Source: Diphasiastrum complanatum
Lineage: Eukaryota > Streptophyta > Lycopodiopsida > Lycopodiales > Lycopodiaceae
NCBI GenBank assembly: GCA_029204225.1
Contig: CM055108.1
Coordinates: forward strand, 15,032,722 to 15,096,721
Direction of reading: 5' to 3'
Length of the DNA stretch: 64,000 bases
Positions 1-9,733 of the stretch are shown here, piece by piece. The translations under genes and the position numbers were made by a program. The notes beneath the pieces were generated by a model. That model made no database searches. It was not told the origin of the DNA and saw only the letters and a list, made by a program, of their open reading frames with translations. Position 1 is the first letter of the stretch. Every line of letters starts with the position of its first letter.

Positions 1-141
1 TTCTTCTGTGCCATCCACCCAGGGGAAGAGTCCTTTGCCCTTGAGTATCAAAGATGTCCTAACTTTCTAGGCTAGAAAGTTAGATCCTGAAGAATCAAGT
101 ATTGTGCAAATCTTGCTCTGCATGCTGCTGATTGAAGCCAT
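1..141 (-). pseudogene. Ty1/copia gag, N-terminal fragment with stop
   Basis: On the minus strand an ATG at 141 opens a frame beginning MASISSMQSK. It continues after a break into LILKGKGLFPWVDGT, the conserved start of the copia Gag (UBN2/DUF4219 family), where K-G-K-G-L-x-x-x-x-D-G is typical. Between them an in-frame TAG lies at 67-69 where family members usually have Trp, so this copy is dead in Gag. The frame runs off the left edge. Gag forms the particle shell in intact elements. The primer-binding site 104 bp upstream and the LTR beyond it fit a 5' end oriented leftward. Confidence 0.75.
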
Positions 142-244
142 TGCTTCTTGAAGTCTGTTGTCTTGTTGATAGTTGTTTGTCTGAATGCTTGGCCTCCTGG
201 ATCTGCTAGCTTCTTGGCTATGTCAGAATATGACAGGATAACCT

Positions 245-256
245 GCTCTGATACCA
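245..256 (-). promoter_or_regulatory. Retrotransposon primer-binding site (initiator Met-tRNA)
   Basis: Minus strand reads TGGTATCAGAGC, the standard plant copia primer-binding site complementary to the 3' end of initiator tRNA-Met. It sits immediately inside the LTR edge, which marks the 5' end of a leftward element. Confidence 0.85.
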
Positions 257-257
257 T

Positions 258-833
258 TGATGAGAATAAAAAAAGAGAAAATCGTGAAACAGTCGTGACA
301 ACCACGATCCTCTTGCGACTCGGATGGAGTTCATATGTGATCGCTGGACACTGCCGGCTGTATCACTCCTACAGTCCTCCAGAATGTAGTCAGACACTAC
401 TGATCTACGTTTATAAAATTCATACAACATTCAATATGGTTTCAACCAAGATGCAGAATTAAAATGAACAAGAGAAATCAAACACACGAATGACAGCAGA
501 CACATGCATTCGAGATCAGACACAACAAGAAAATCATCTATATTGATCTTTCTCTGATTCTTCAAGCACTGCATGCAAATCCACGCAGTGCGTTGGCATG
601 GGAGAAACACGGTTCTCTCACGAGTAATCGTCTCGCTTTACTAGCGGACAATTGGATCTACAAATCCTAGATAGAATTGTCTTCGCACGTAGGCGGACAT
701 GTATTCTGTAATTTTGTCTTGATTGCTTACTAGCATCAAACTACTTCATTACACTGTAGGTGTATATTATCATCTCATGTCAAGTATCATCCAGCAAGTA
801 TATAGACTCTCTATTAGAGTGATTAAACATCCA
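258..833 (-). mobile_element. Copia 5' LTR (outer end approximate)
   Basis: The inner edge is fixed by the primer-binding site at 245-256: plus strand TGATGAG begins at 258. The outer edge is a guess at an ACA near 831-833 because the partner LTR is outside the window. No coding sequence is visible here. Confidence 0.4.
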
Positions 834-990
834 CAACTAATCAAGAAATTACAAGAGTGGCAGATTAGCCATGACCTAAAGTGTATCTATTGACGTCATG
901 CTATCAGATTATATATCTGTACTTCTGGGTACTTGCATGATCTCGCTGGTACTCTTTGGAGCGTGAGGGGTAGGAGAAGGTTTCACAACG

Positions 991-1098
991 TTGGTTTCGT
1001 TTCCGCCATTGGTTTCGTTTCCTTCGTTGGTTCTGTTTCCATCATTGGTTTCGTTTCCTTCGTTGGTTCTGTTTCCATCGTTGGTTTCGTTTTGGTCG
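991..1098. repeat. 18-bp minisatellite, six copies
   Basis: Six adjacent 18-bp units of the type TTGGTTTCGTTTCCTTCG alternate with TTGGTTCTGTTTCCATCA. On the minus strand they would encode a six-residue repeat (GNETND/GNRTNE), but there is no supporting gene context, so I treat it as a minisatellite. The 834-990 and 1099-1336 flanks hold nothing I recognise. Confidence 0.85.
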
Positions 1099-1336
1099 TC
1101 TGCCTTCTCTCGTACTGGACCGCAAAAGGTTCTCGTGCCAGACCACAACAAATTCTCGTTAAATTCTCGTTCGTGAATTTTTCATGTTCGCGAACCGTTC
1201 ATGATCGTCTCCTTTGACTTTCGTGTTCGCAAAACTTTTCGTGTTTCTTGTCTCCTGACTTTCGTGTTTGCGAACATCTTCGTCAGCCTGAGGGCTGAAA
1301 GCTAGCAAGGCTTTGTAAACTAAACGTTTTGTTTCT

Positions 1337-1975
1337 TCACCTTGAACTCTTCTGCTTCTGTGAGGTTGAAGCAGAGGCTAGCTTCGTTGATTCTACAGTA
1401 GCAGCTCCATCTGTGTCCATGGCAATGGTAGTATCTGCGTCCTTCTGCAAAACTACACCATCAACTTCCATAGCAGTTTTAGTTGTTACTTGGATTGGTG
1501 GCGCAAGTGTTGATGTGGTGGTTGTGATAGATGTGGTCAGAAGACTAGATAGGTCGACTGGTGTTGGGGGCAATAGTCTTCCCATCAACAAACTTTTCTC
1601 CTGGTCACTTAAGATTCCAAAATGCTCACAGAGATGCGAAACATGTGCTCCTATTGCCGAAATTTTTTCGTGTCTGATCCACCTAAAAAATGCCTTGTAT
1701 GCAATGATACCAAAGCATACAGGATTGTTGGCTAGAGCATCCAATAAATATCCAAAATTCTGTACCAAAATGGTAGCATCCACATCTGTCAGAAAGATAA
1801 CTTGATTGGCGTATTTACAAAACACTTTCAATGTGGCATCCTTGATCATAGAAATTTTATAGTCCTTGGTAGGTACGAAGCAGTTGCTTAGAAAATAAGT
1901 GTTTTCATCCACTGCATCTCTGTTTGTAGAAATAATTTTACCATCGAGTGGTAATCCCAGAGTAGTGGAGAACAC
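1337..1975 (-). CDS. Unidentified 212-aa ORF, likely retroelement-associated
   Basis: An uninterrupted minus-strand frame of 212 codons. Residues 1-130 look globular, with mixed hydrophobic and charged content and motifs such as YANQVIFLTDVDATILVQNF. Residues 130-212 are a Thr/Ser/Ala-rich low-complexity tail ending in basic residues. I recognise no family. It lies directly downstream of a Ty3/gypsy RNase H fragment on the same strand, so it may be a displaced piece of a retroelement polyprotein or a captured host fragment. No intron or transcript signal supports it as a host gene. The start methionine may not be the original one, since coding-like sequence abuts it. Confidence 0.35.
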   Translation of the reverse strand: MFSTTLGLPLDGKIISTNRDAVDENTYFLSNCFVPTKDYKISMIKDATLKVFCKYANQVIFLTDVDATILVQNFGYLLDALANNPVCFGIIAYKAFFRWIRHEKISAIGAHVSHLCEHFGILSDQEKSLLMGRLLPPTPVDLSSLLTTSITTTTSTLAPPIQVTTKTAMEVDGVVLQKDADTTIAMDTDGAATVESTKLASASTSQKQKSSR

Positions 1976-1980
1976 ATAGT

Positions 1981-2118
1981 AAAAATCATTCCGAGTGCTT
2001 CCCTTTCTGTAGTCGAATAATTCTTCTCCAAGGCACTTAGCTGTCGACTTGCATAGTATATGGGATGGTCTTTCTTCCGATCATCCTTCTGGCTTAGACA
2101 GACGCCAATAGCAAATGC
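1981..2118 (-). pseudogene. Ty3/gypsy RNase H fragment
   Basis: Minus-strand translation gives the gypsy RNase H signature: IGVCLSQKDDRKKDHPIYYA followed by SRQLSALEKNYSTTEREAL. In this family it follows the reverse transcriptase and degrades the RNA of the RNA:DNA hybrid. Only about 45 codons survive. The upstream side joins directly to a copia integrase-region fragment, which no intact element would do, and the downstream side joins the unidentified 212-aa ORF. Confidence 0.75.
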
Positions 2119-2123
2119 AAAAA

Positions 2124-2570
2124 CATCGACACACCCTTGCTCTTGGTGGATGAAAAGTGGATGTCACTATGGATGAGATCCAAAGGTGCTTTGGACTTGA
2201 CAGTTGCTCTTGGATGTGGTCTTGCATGTGATTTGGCCAAGGCACATGCTTCACAAGGACTTGGCTCCTTGATCATGGATTTAGGCAATATATAAACTAG
2301 CTCCAACTTGCACATAGATTGCATGGCCTTGGAGTTGGGGTGGCCCAACCTCCTATGCCATAGATCTTCACTTGAGAGATTTCCTTGTAGCACAATATCT
2401 GAATAAAGATTAGCATTTTCATATCCATCAAGCTTGAATAGTCTTCCAAGAAGAGAGCATGATGCTACAACATCATCATTTCTTGTGATCAAGCAAGTAC
2501 CCTCTCCTTAAATCTACTTGTAGACCCTCATCATTGAGTTGGTTTATACGATAGCTATCCTAGATCTAGC
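2124..2570 (-). pseudogene. Ty1/copia GAG-pre-integrase/integrase N-terminal fragment
   Basis: Minus strand encodes LWHRRLGHPNSKAMQSM then CEACALAKSHARPH and LDLIHSDIH. This is the zinc-binding HHCC GAG_pre-integrase domain (H-x3-H ... C-x2-C) and the first catalytic Asp of integrase. A preceding NQLNDEGLQVDL stretch, in a shifted frame, extends homology to about 2570. Integrase homology stops at about 2124 and continues as gypsy RNase H, so the piece is a rearranged fossil. Confidence 0.75.
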
Positions 2571-4183
2571 CATGTGATTGTAGCGGTTGTAGTGTAGTGA
2601 TAGACCAGTCATCCACTTTCTAAGATCTACATAAAACTTACAACAAAAATGAAAGAAAGAGTACAAACAACAAGGAAGAGCACCAAGGCTTCCCAACTGG
2701 TGCTCAGAACTATGAACAATCTAATTAAGCTTGTTAAGGCTTCCCAACTAACAAGCTATCTAACTAAACTAGAGCTTGCTAAGGCTCACCAAACTAGCAA
2801 ACTCGTTAATCTAAATCTAACTAACACCCAAAGGGAAATGATTATTACATTAATTGCGGCTAATTAAGCATAAATGAATAAAAACATGCCACAAATAAAT
2901 TCCTATGAAAAAGAGGCAAGAGGAGGCTCGAGCACCTTCCCTCAAGCTTTTCACCTTCCAAAGGGAACACAACAAAATAGAGAGATCAATCCAAGATTGC
3001 AAATTAGTTTAATCTCAAAGTGTTATTTTACAAGGAAAATTCCTCTCTTCTTATAGCAAGAGGGCCTTCCATACTTGAGTCCCTAAACTTTAGAACTCAA
3101 GTTTAACTTAGAATCTTTTATTTCTAAGCTTAAGTTTAGAAGTTTAGAACTTATTTAAGCAAAGGAAAGCTTCTACTCATGGTCTTATAACACACATGCC
3201 ATGGTAGAAGTTTATTAACAACTACTCACACGTGGACTTACAATACACATGCCACAGTGTTTTATTTTTTATTTTTATATTTTGTTGCTAGCATTATCCC
3301 CCTCCTTATTTAATTGGCGGTCCCACGTCAATGGCAATGTAAAGAACCCCGCTCCTTATGGTGTGGGAGGAGTAAAAGTTAGTGCAGCTTGTAGATGTGG
3401 AACATTTTGTAAAGTGCTGCTCCGTAGGAGATGAAGCTTTGAAGAAGTATGAGCGTCTCCAGAAGATTTGGCTCTTTGATGGATTGTATTTCCAATTGCC
3501 CACATTGATGATTCAATGGATGATGTACAAGAGCTTGGGTTGTTGAATATGATATGAAAACAACAGAAGGTGTAAATGAACGGTAAGGAGATGCAGATGA
3601 GGGTAAGTGGTAAGATGTGAGTCAGATATGGGGGAGGTGGTGGAGGTGAATGAATAGATCAAAGGTTTGGTGCTCATAGTTGTCTCTTGAAAACATGATG
3701 TTGGCAGAACTGTGATGTCGCATTGCAGCTTCTTTGAGGTCAATTGTACCATTGAGAGCTCCATGAAGGATTGCTTGGACTAGAGGTTTGAACGATCTTT
3801 TTTTTTTTACACATAGTAGTGGCCTTTGAATGTTCAACAAGTGAATAACTTGTCGTAATTGCAAAAACACCACTTGTTGTTTTGTGAAAAACCTCCAAGG
3901 TCCTTTTGATAATATGCTTGTCATTGAATTGGCATCATTGGTATGCTGGAGATGTTGTAGACTTGTCTGCTTCACGAAGTGCTTCAATTGAGAGCTAGAG
4001 CAAGTTCAGAATGATCAATCGGATGGGAACGAGGTCTTGAAGCGTAAAATGGAAAAAGTGAGATGAAGCTTCAAGATTAATTATATGGTGAAACATGGGG
4101 GAAGGAATGGGTGTGGACAAGGGATGATAGGGATCTTGTGTGTTGTGTTATACATGTTCATAACCAATGCTCAGTGTACAATT
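2571..4183. other. Intergenic, no supported gene
   Basis: It contains short degenerate direct repeats of AAGGCTTCCCAACT-like words around 2688-2810. Open frames at 3513-3987 (minus) are short and match nothing I know. Probable decayed repeat DNA. Confidence 0.5.
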
Positions 4184-4760
4184 TTACAAAGAGTCATCAT
4201 TGTTTGCCTTTGAAAATGACATTCGTCCTTGAGGTTGTGGATCCATAATTCCATTCTCTGATTGACTCAAGATTCCTTTCACATGACAACTTTTGAGCTT
4301 GTTGAAGTAGCTGGTATGGACATACAGCTGGAAAAGCATGGATTTTGTATCGCTTACATAAAACCAACTATGTTTTGAAGGCTGATGGCTTGATCTAAAT
4401 GGTTTTCTTGTCTGTTTGCCAACTAAACAATCTTGATAGACAGGTAACTTGACTTTATCACTAGGATAGTCTAGATCAAGAACAATAGAATGTTTAGACA
4501 TTTGTTGTACAACAACATGATTCAAGTGACCAAATCTATAATGCCAAAGTAAACTTTTATTTGCTTGAATAGAAGTACTGAGCGCCTGACTAGAGGCATA
4601 AAAGCAATGACTTAATCTATACAAGTATCCATGCCTCTTTCCGAGTGCTAGGATCTTGCCTATCCTATCAACTACTTTGCACTGAATTCTACTTTATGTC
4701 CTAGATCTGTGATTCTGCTTACAGAGAGCAGCCTTCGCCAAGGTGAACGTATTTGTTGGT
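4184..4760 (-). pseudogene. Ty1/copia protease-to-pre-integrase fragment, frameshifted
   Basis: Minus strand shows LLSVSRITDLGHKVEF, then IGKILALGKRHGYLYRLSHC in another frame, then LLWHYRFGHLN and QDCLVGKQTRKPF. This is the usual order of the region between copia protease and integrase, with the H..H and C..C zinc ligands. At least two frameshifts (about 4680 and 4730) break it. After KPF the frame leaves integrase homology. It belongs to a different copia lineage from the fragment at 2.1-2.6 kb. Confidence 0.7.
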
Positions 4761-4908
4761 ATTGTAGGCGTATAGGACTCGAAACAGCCAATGAGGCTGA
4801 TCATATTATGCACATGTTTGTAGGACTTTGACAAAAAATGCAAGCTTTGAATGGGTGATTACCATGTCTTTAAGAGTGTTCTTGCTACAATGATCATGTA
4901 TAGGAGTG

Positions 4909-4910
<2 letters not shown>

Positions 4911-4941
<31 letters not shown>
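4911..4941. repeat. (TC)n microsatellite
   Basis: Perfect dinucleotide run of about 15 TC units. Confidence 0.95.
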
Positions 4942-4942
<1 letters not shown>

Positions 4943-4944
4943 AG

Positions 4945-5100
4945 TAACCCCTATATTGATCACATATTTTGTATGTGTAGGGATCTCTCACTCTCTCACA
5001 AAATAACCCCTATATTGATCACATATTTTGTATGTGTAGGGATCTCTCACTCTCTCACAAAATAACCCCTACAATGATCATGCATTTTGTATGTGTGGAC
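4945..5100. repeat. 59-bp tandem repeat, about 2.7 copies
   Basis: Units starting AACCCCTATATTGATCACAT recur at exact 59-bp spacing (4946, 5005, 5064). The third is more diverged. A weaker relative precedes them near 4890. Confidence 0.85.
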
Positions 5101-5188
5101 CTCTTTCACTCTCTCAAATTGAACCCCTTTTCTCTTGCATAATATGTGGAGCAAAAAGTGACCTTTGTGAAGTGTGATCCTCATGTCT

Positions 5189-5189
<1 letters not shown>

Positions 5190-5226
<37 letters not shown>
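5190..5226. repeat. (TA)n microsatellite
   Basis: Uninterrupted TA run. Confidence 0.95.
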
Positions 5227-5231
<5 letters not shown>

Positions 5232-5244
5232 TTCTCTTAAACTC

Positions 5245-5405
5245 CAAGATTGACAAATTTCATTGAACCAAAATGGTGTGGTGGGGTAGGTGATACCCCA
5301 ACATTGACAAATTTCATTGGACCAAAATGGTGTGGTGGAGTAGGTGCTACCCCAACATTGACAAATTTCATTGGACCAAAATGGTGTGGCGGCGTAGATG
5401 CTTCA
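5245..5405. repeat. 54-bp tandem repeat, three copies
   Basis: ATTGACAAATTTCATTG recurs at 5249, 5303 and 5357 (period 54). On the minus strand the unit stays open as an 18-residue repeat containing TPPHHFGPMKFVNVGV, because 54 is a multiple of three. No flanking gene supports coding. From 5406 to 6038 I see no gene; an AAT/ATT palindromic run lies at 5893-5926. Confidence 0.85.
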
Positions 5406-6038
5406 GTTGGTTTGCTCATCTAGGCTCAACTCAATTCCCTACTCTGATGATTGGAGGATACCCAGGCCAAAGGACTTGGTTGAGAATCTAGAAAAACGTT
5501 GATAAATTTCATGCCATGGCCCATAAGGTCTATAATATATATATTAGGGATACCGTATTTTGCACCATTAGTGGCATGCCAGTGATGGTGCAGACACCAT
5601 CCAAGGGTGACGGTGGGTGCTCCACCACCACTCCCTCTCCCCCCCATCTTTGCCTCCATTGTTGGATGGAAGGGCCGCGAGCAGTGCCACGAAGGGCCAC
5701 GAGGAGTGCCACAATGGCAGTGTGAAATACAATGCTAGTATATATTATTCATTTTGGCATATAACCTTTTTAATACCCAGCCAACCGCGTTTGTTGACTA
5801 CCCTCAAGCTGTTGAATAACGAGAATATAAAAAAAAAAGAAAAAGAAAACAGGAATATTTCTTCATAAGATCCCTAAATTCCCTGTGAAGAGCAATATAA
5901 TAATAATAATAATTATTATTATTATTTCTATTTTTGGTTCCTTCTGGAATAATAGTAGTTTGACGAATCACGCTGACTTGCGAGCAGTGCTCGTGAAATA
6001 TTCTATTTATTGAATAACTTTTTTTTCAATCATTTTTT

Positions 6039-6562
6039 CACGTGGCCAGTTTTTGCCAACCCCCACCTTTGACTTGAATTAATTTTTTTTATATTAAAAC
6101 TTACCATAGAAAATTAAATCTTACGTTATTTTTGTCTGGTGATTTTCCTGTCAAATGCAAACGTAAAAGAGTTAGATCCAAGGACTTTGGCGGTTTTTTC
6201 ATGAGCACTTTCTTCGTGAGCACTTTTATCCGTTGAGTCACTTCGACGCAGAAGATTTTTGGTAGGTCCAACACGGAGACGCCGCGTGTTGATTTGAAAT
6301 TGACTTGCTGGATTGATTGACACGTGGAAAAATCGGGTTTCCTTTGGAGAAGATCCAACGGTGGCGGGGTGAAGATCCCGTCGTGTCACTAAGAATCTAG
6401 GGAGGCGTGTCGGAGGGAGAAAAGAAGTTGAAAGTGCTGTCGGCGGGAGGGAGGAAGAAGGCTCGCGTGCTCTTCTGGTGGGGGTAACGGCACGCGGGAG
6501 ATGTGTACCCGCGCTCACTTGGATTTTTGCCACGTGTTCGTTTACCACGTGGATTTTTTATA
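6039..6562 (+). promoter_or_regulatory. Putative promoter of the PB1 gene with four G-boxes
   Basis: CACGTG occurs at 6039-6044, 6321-6326, 6531-6536 and 6546-6551. The last two lie 15 bp apart, just before a TTTTTATAA sequence at about 6554-6562 that could be the TATA box. G-boxes bind plant bZIP and bHLH factors; the CCACGTGG form is close to ABA-response elements. The assignment to the PB1 gene rests on position and orientation only. Confidence 0.45.
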
Positions 6563-6773
6563 ACGGTCAGATTTTTAAAACGTGGCGGAATCTGAATGAT
6601 AGAGAGAAAAAAATCTAACGGTCACGGACTGCAGGTCGTAGCGTGCGATCCAGATACAGGGGGGGAGGCAAAGGCTATTGGATCCTGAGAAAACTGAAGA
6701 AGAGAGATGAGCTTGAATGAATAAAAGGCAGATCAGATGAAGAAATTGAGAGATGGAGGAGATTTTTGTAAGG

Positions 6774-6975
6774 AAAAATAGAGTAAATCTTTGATTGCTA
6801 TAGAAAGATTTGAGAGGAAGGTAAGGGATCATACAAAAAACAGGGAGATTAGCTTTGATAGATCTGCATTCAAGAAAAATAGGGTAAATCTTTGATTGCT
6901 ACAGAAAGATTTGAGAGGAAGGTAAGGGATGATACAAAAACAGGGAGATTAGCTTTGATAGATCTGCATTCCAGA
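6774..6975. repeat. 101-bp tandem duplication in the PB1 gene leader
   Basis: The segment starting AAAAATAGAGTAAATCTTTG at 6774 is repeated at 6875, nearly identically, through GATAGATCTGCATTC. Each copy carries a GAGGAAGGTAAGG splice-donor-like site (GT at 6821 and 6922), so the duplication would duplicate a leader-intron donor if one is used. Confidence 0.85.
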
Positions 6976-7017
6976 TTGGTTTGAAAAAAAAACATTGGAT
7001 TGCATTGTAGGGATTGC

Positions 7018-7475
7018 AATATCTTCAGGGACATTTCTCACAATTCTGATATTGATATAGTCGATATCAAGAAAGGCGAAAGGTTTTGCTCAAGGAGTAA
7101 AGATTGGAAGTCTGTTTTTGCTCATAATGCTTATCTTCTGTCACCGAAGAATTGGATGAATGAATGAGGTATGGTTTAGGTTTGTAATATCTGCAGGGAC
7201 ATTTCTTACAATTCTGATATTGATATAGTCGATATCAAGAAAGGCGAAGTCTGTTTTTGCTTTATATGAGATTAGCTTTTGTAGATCTGCATTCAAGATT
7301 GGTAAACTGTTATCTTCAGGGACAATTTTCGCAATTCTGATATTGATATAGTCGATATCAAGAAAGGCGAAAGGTTTTGTTCAAGGAGTAAAGATTGGAA
7401 GTCTGTTTTTGCTCATAATGCTTATTTTCTGTCACCGAAGAATTGATGAATGAATGAGGTATGGTTTAGGTTTGT
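7018..7475. repeat. Interspersed leader repeats (three copies of a 60-bp core)
   Basis: A core running from TATCTTCAGGGACATTTCTC through GTCGATATCAAGAAAGGCGA starts near 7020, 7190 and 7312. The first and third copies extend about 155 bp, including ACCGAAGAATTGGATGAATG and GGTATGGTTTAGG. They lie between the putative promoter and the start codon, so they are leader or leader-intron sequence. Confidence 0.85.
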
Positions 7476-7537
7476 GTGAGGTGGTGACTGTAGAAAGTAG
7501 ATTTTAGGAAGTAATTTGCACTGCAAACCTGCTCGGT

Positions 7538-9583
7538 ATGAGTCTTGACAGCATAGATTTTAGGACAAGAAGTTTGAGTTGTTCGATGAGCAGTTGCACA
7601 TCCCAGTGCTCCTCTCCGAAAATTGAACCTATGCTAGATGATCACAGCTCTGGCAAATCGGAGGATCTATCCTCTGGCCGGGTGAAGTTGATGTGCAGCT
7701 ATGGCGGAAGAATCCTGCCGCGTCCTCATGATAACGAGCTGCGATACGTTGGTGGTGAAACGCACATCCTAGTTGTTTCTCGAAACATCTTATTTATAGA
7801 TCTTATGTCAAAGTTCACCAGGCTCTACGGGAGCTCGGTAGTTCCTAAGTATCAGCTTCCTAATGAGGATTTGGATGTTCTTGTTTCTATAGTAAGCGAT
7901 GAAGATCTTGATATCATGATGGAAGAGTTCGACAGATTATACTCCAAGGATACTTCTTCCAAAATCCGCATTTTTCTTTATCCTCCAAAACAGCAGACTC
8001 TTCTTGAGCCTTTTGAAGATTCGAGGAATTCCGAGGAACGGTTCCTGGATGCTGTCAATGGATTGTCTTTTCTTTCTAAACGACACATGAATGCATTCAT
8101 GCCTTCGCAGGATCTTGACTTTCTGTTTGGATTGGACGCCCACGCCCTTGCCAAGCAAAGTGGGAATTCAACTGGTCCACCCTTGAAATCTTTTATTTCC
8201 CGATCCACCTCGCCAGCTCTTCAAAGCTCTGTATCAGATAAGGAATCCACAATTCCCCTGCATTCAATCGCCTATTCGCAGGGGTCTGCCTCAGTATCTC
8301 AACAACAAACAATGTCTGAAATCATGCTTAGTGATGCTTCCGTGACAGAGAAACCCGTCATCTCTGCTTCCATTATACCAACGCTGTCAGAATACTCTTC
8401 ACCCGACAATAATCAGCCAGGCACTCGTATGTATGTTCCGCTATTTGAAGTTTCACGAGATCAGCTCCCAAAGGGAATGGTGCTCAGGCAGTATTCCGTT
8501 GAGGACAGTTTTCAAAGTTCCTTAGATTCTCCCGTATATAGAAATCATGCTGGAATTGCTGACGATCTTTCCGATCTTTCCGATCTAAGTCTCGAAGAGC
8601 AGATTGACCTCACTTCGATCGCCTATGCGTATTCTAAAGAGCTGAAGCGCTTTTCTGGGAAGGAAGGGATAGTTTCTGGTCTGCCCAAGAACTTGCGAGA
8701 TAATGTAGAAGTGCCAAACGAGGTATTCGATGGATCACAGATTTTTTCCAGTCTTCGAGGTCATCCGTTTAGTAATGAGCGGCTAAACTTGTTAGATCCG
8801 AATGCTGATCTGATCGTGGACCAGCAACACAACGGCATGGAAATCGTGCAGGGCGTCATCGATCATCAAAATGGAGGTATGAGTGCCTTGGCTGAATATT
8901 GGACTTCTGAGAATCACGGAAAAACAATTATAATGCAACGAAGAGCATCGGATCCGGTTCTGTCGTCCAATCATCACCAGCAAAATATGTATTCTCATAA
9001 GTTTCCTAGCAATGGGACTTCTGGAACCGGCTATTGGCAGGCTGACGACGATCAGCAGCAGTATCATGTGTATTCTCATAACTTTCCTAGCAATGGGACT
9101 TCTGGAACCGGCTATTGGAAGGCTGACGACGATCAGCAGCAGTATCATGACGGTGCAGGATCATTGCCCCGTAATCTGGTGTTCTTGCCAAGGCCTGTAT
9201 CAACGCAATTGCCTGCTGCTCCATCCTCCATGTATCGTGTCGCCTCTGCACCAAATGTTATGAAAGCAGCAGGCGATGCTTTGCCTCCTCGCTATGTAGC
9301 TGCGCCTCACGCAGCCCAATCGCTTAGGCATTATGACCAGCGGTTACCAAGCCCTGAACATGTCCCTGCAACGACGCGCAGCTCATCGCATGCGGCTCAT
9401 CGATCGCCTTCTAGATTCCGGGACTTATCGCCTTCAGGGTTTCATGAGCAGCCTACAAGCGTCAGGCATCAAAACTCATACCACGATTATTCTGTTGATG
9501 CTACACCTCATATGCAACCGATTTTCTCAAAAATTCATCATTCACAAAAGCCTTCGAAGGAGCATAGCTATCAAGGCGCTTGA
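7538..9583 (+). CDS. PB1-domain protein, 681 aa
   Basis: Single uninterrupted frame. A PB1 (Phox/Bem1p, octicosapeptide) domain spans about residues 49-148. The conserved basic Lys50 sits in VKLMCSYGGRILPRP, and the acidic OPCA-type stretch 107-130 contains LPNEDLDVLVSIVSDEDLD. Having both faces allows head-to-tail oligomerisation or pairing with other PB1 proteins. The rest (150-681) is Ser/Gln/Pro/His-rich and probably disordered, as usual for this plant family; partners and process cannot be read from sequence. The start is the first ATG in frame, after a Ser-rich leader peptide, with PB1 at the usual distance. Residues 485-538 are a perfect-phase duplication. The stop lies inside an 86-bp tandem repeat. 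No kinase or DNA-binding domain is attached, so it is not an ARF, Aux/IAA or Raf-like kinase. Confidence 0.9.
   Translation: MSLDSIDFRTRSLSCSMSSCTSQCSSPKIEPMLDDHSSGKSEDLSSGRVKLMCSYGGRILPRPHDNELRYVGGETHILVVSRNILFIDLMSKFTRLYGSSVVPKYQLPNEDLDVLVSIVSDEDLDIMMEEFDRLYSKDTSSKIRIFLYPPKQQTLLEPFEDSRNSEERFLDAVNGLSFLSKRHMNAFMPSQDLDFLFGLDAHALAKQSGNSTGPPLKSFISRSTSPALQSSVSDKESTIPLHSIAYSQGSASVSQQQTMSEIMLSDASVTEKPVISASIIPTLSEYSSPDNNQPGTRMYVPLFEVSRDQLPKGMVLRQYSVEDSFQSSLDSPVYRNHAGIADDLSDLSDLSLEEQIDLTSIAYAYSKELKRFSGKEGIVSGLPKNLRDNVEVPNEVFDGSQIFSSLRGHPFSNERLNLLDPNADLIVDQQHNGMEIVQGVIDHQNGGMSALAEYWTSENHGKTIIMQRRASDPVLSSNHHQQNMYSHKFPSNGTSGTGYWQADDDQQQYHVYSHNFPSNGTSGTGYWKADDDQQQYHDGAGSLPRNLVFLPRPVSTQLPAAPSSMYRVASAPNVMKAAGDALPPRYVAAPHAAQSLRHYDQRLPSPEHVPATTRSSSHAAHRSPSRFRDLSPSGFHEQPTSVRHQNSYHDYSVDATPHMQPIFSKIHHSQKPSKEHSYQGA
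8990..9151 (+). repeat. In-frame 81-bp duplication inside the PB1 CDS
   Basis: Two adjacent 27-codon units (8990-9070 and 9071-9151) encode near-identical peptides of the form FPSNGTSGTGYW followed by ADDDQQQYH. Nucleotide identity is almost complete, so the duplication is recent; the length keeps frame. Confidence 0.95.
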
Positions 9584-9733
9584 GCAATTCAACTTTTGCA
9601 TCAAGAACAATGTCGCAATCTCTTCCCCAACGAGATCCAAACTGGGGGCATAGCTATCAAGGCGCTTGAGCAATTCAACTTTTGCATCAAGAACACTGTC
9701 GCAATCTCTTCCCCAACGAGATCCAAACTGGCT
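9562..9733. repeat. 86-bp tandem duplication across the PB1 stop codon
   Basis: GCATAGCTATCAAGGCGCTT starts at 9562 and again at 9648, with near identity through CGAGATCCAAACTGG. The functional stop (TGA at 9581-9583) is in the first unit, so the second unit is 3' UTR carrying a second copy of the C-terminal codons and stop. Confidence 0.9.

Noticed and set aside
5245-5419. Proline/histidine-rich repeat protein on the minus strand
   Set aside because: The 54-bp period keeps any open frame open; no start context, promoter or neighbour supports it.
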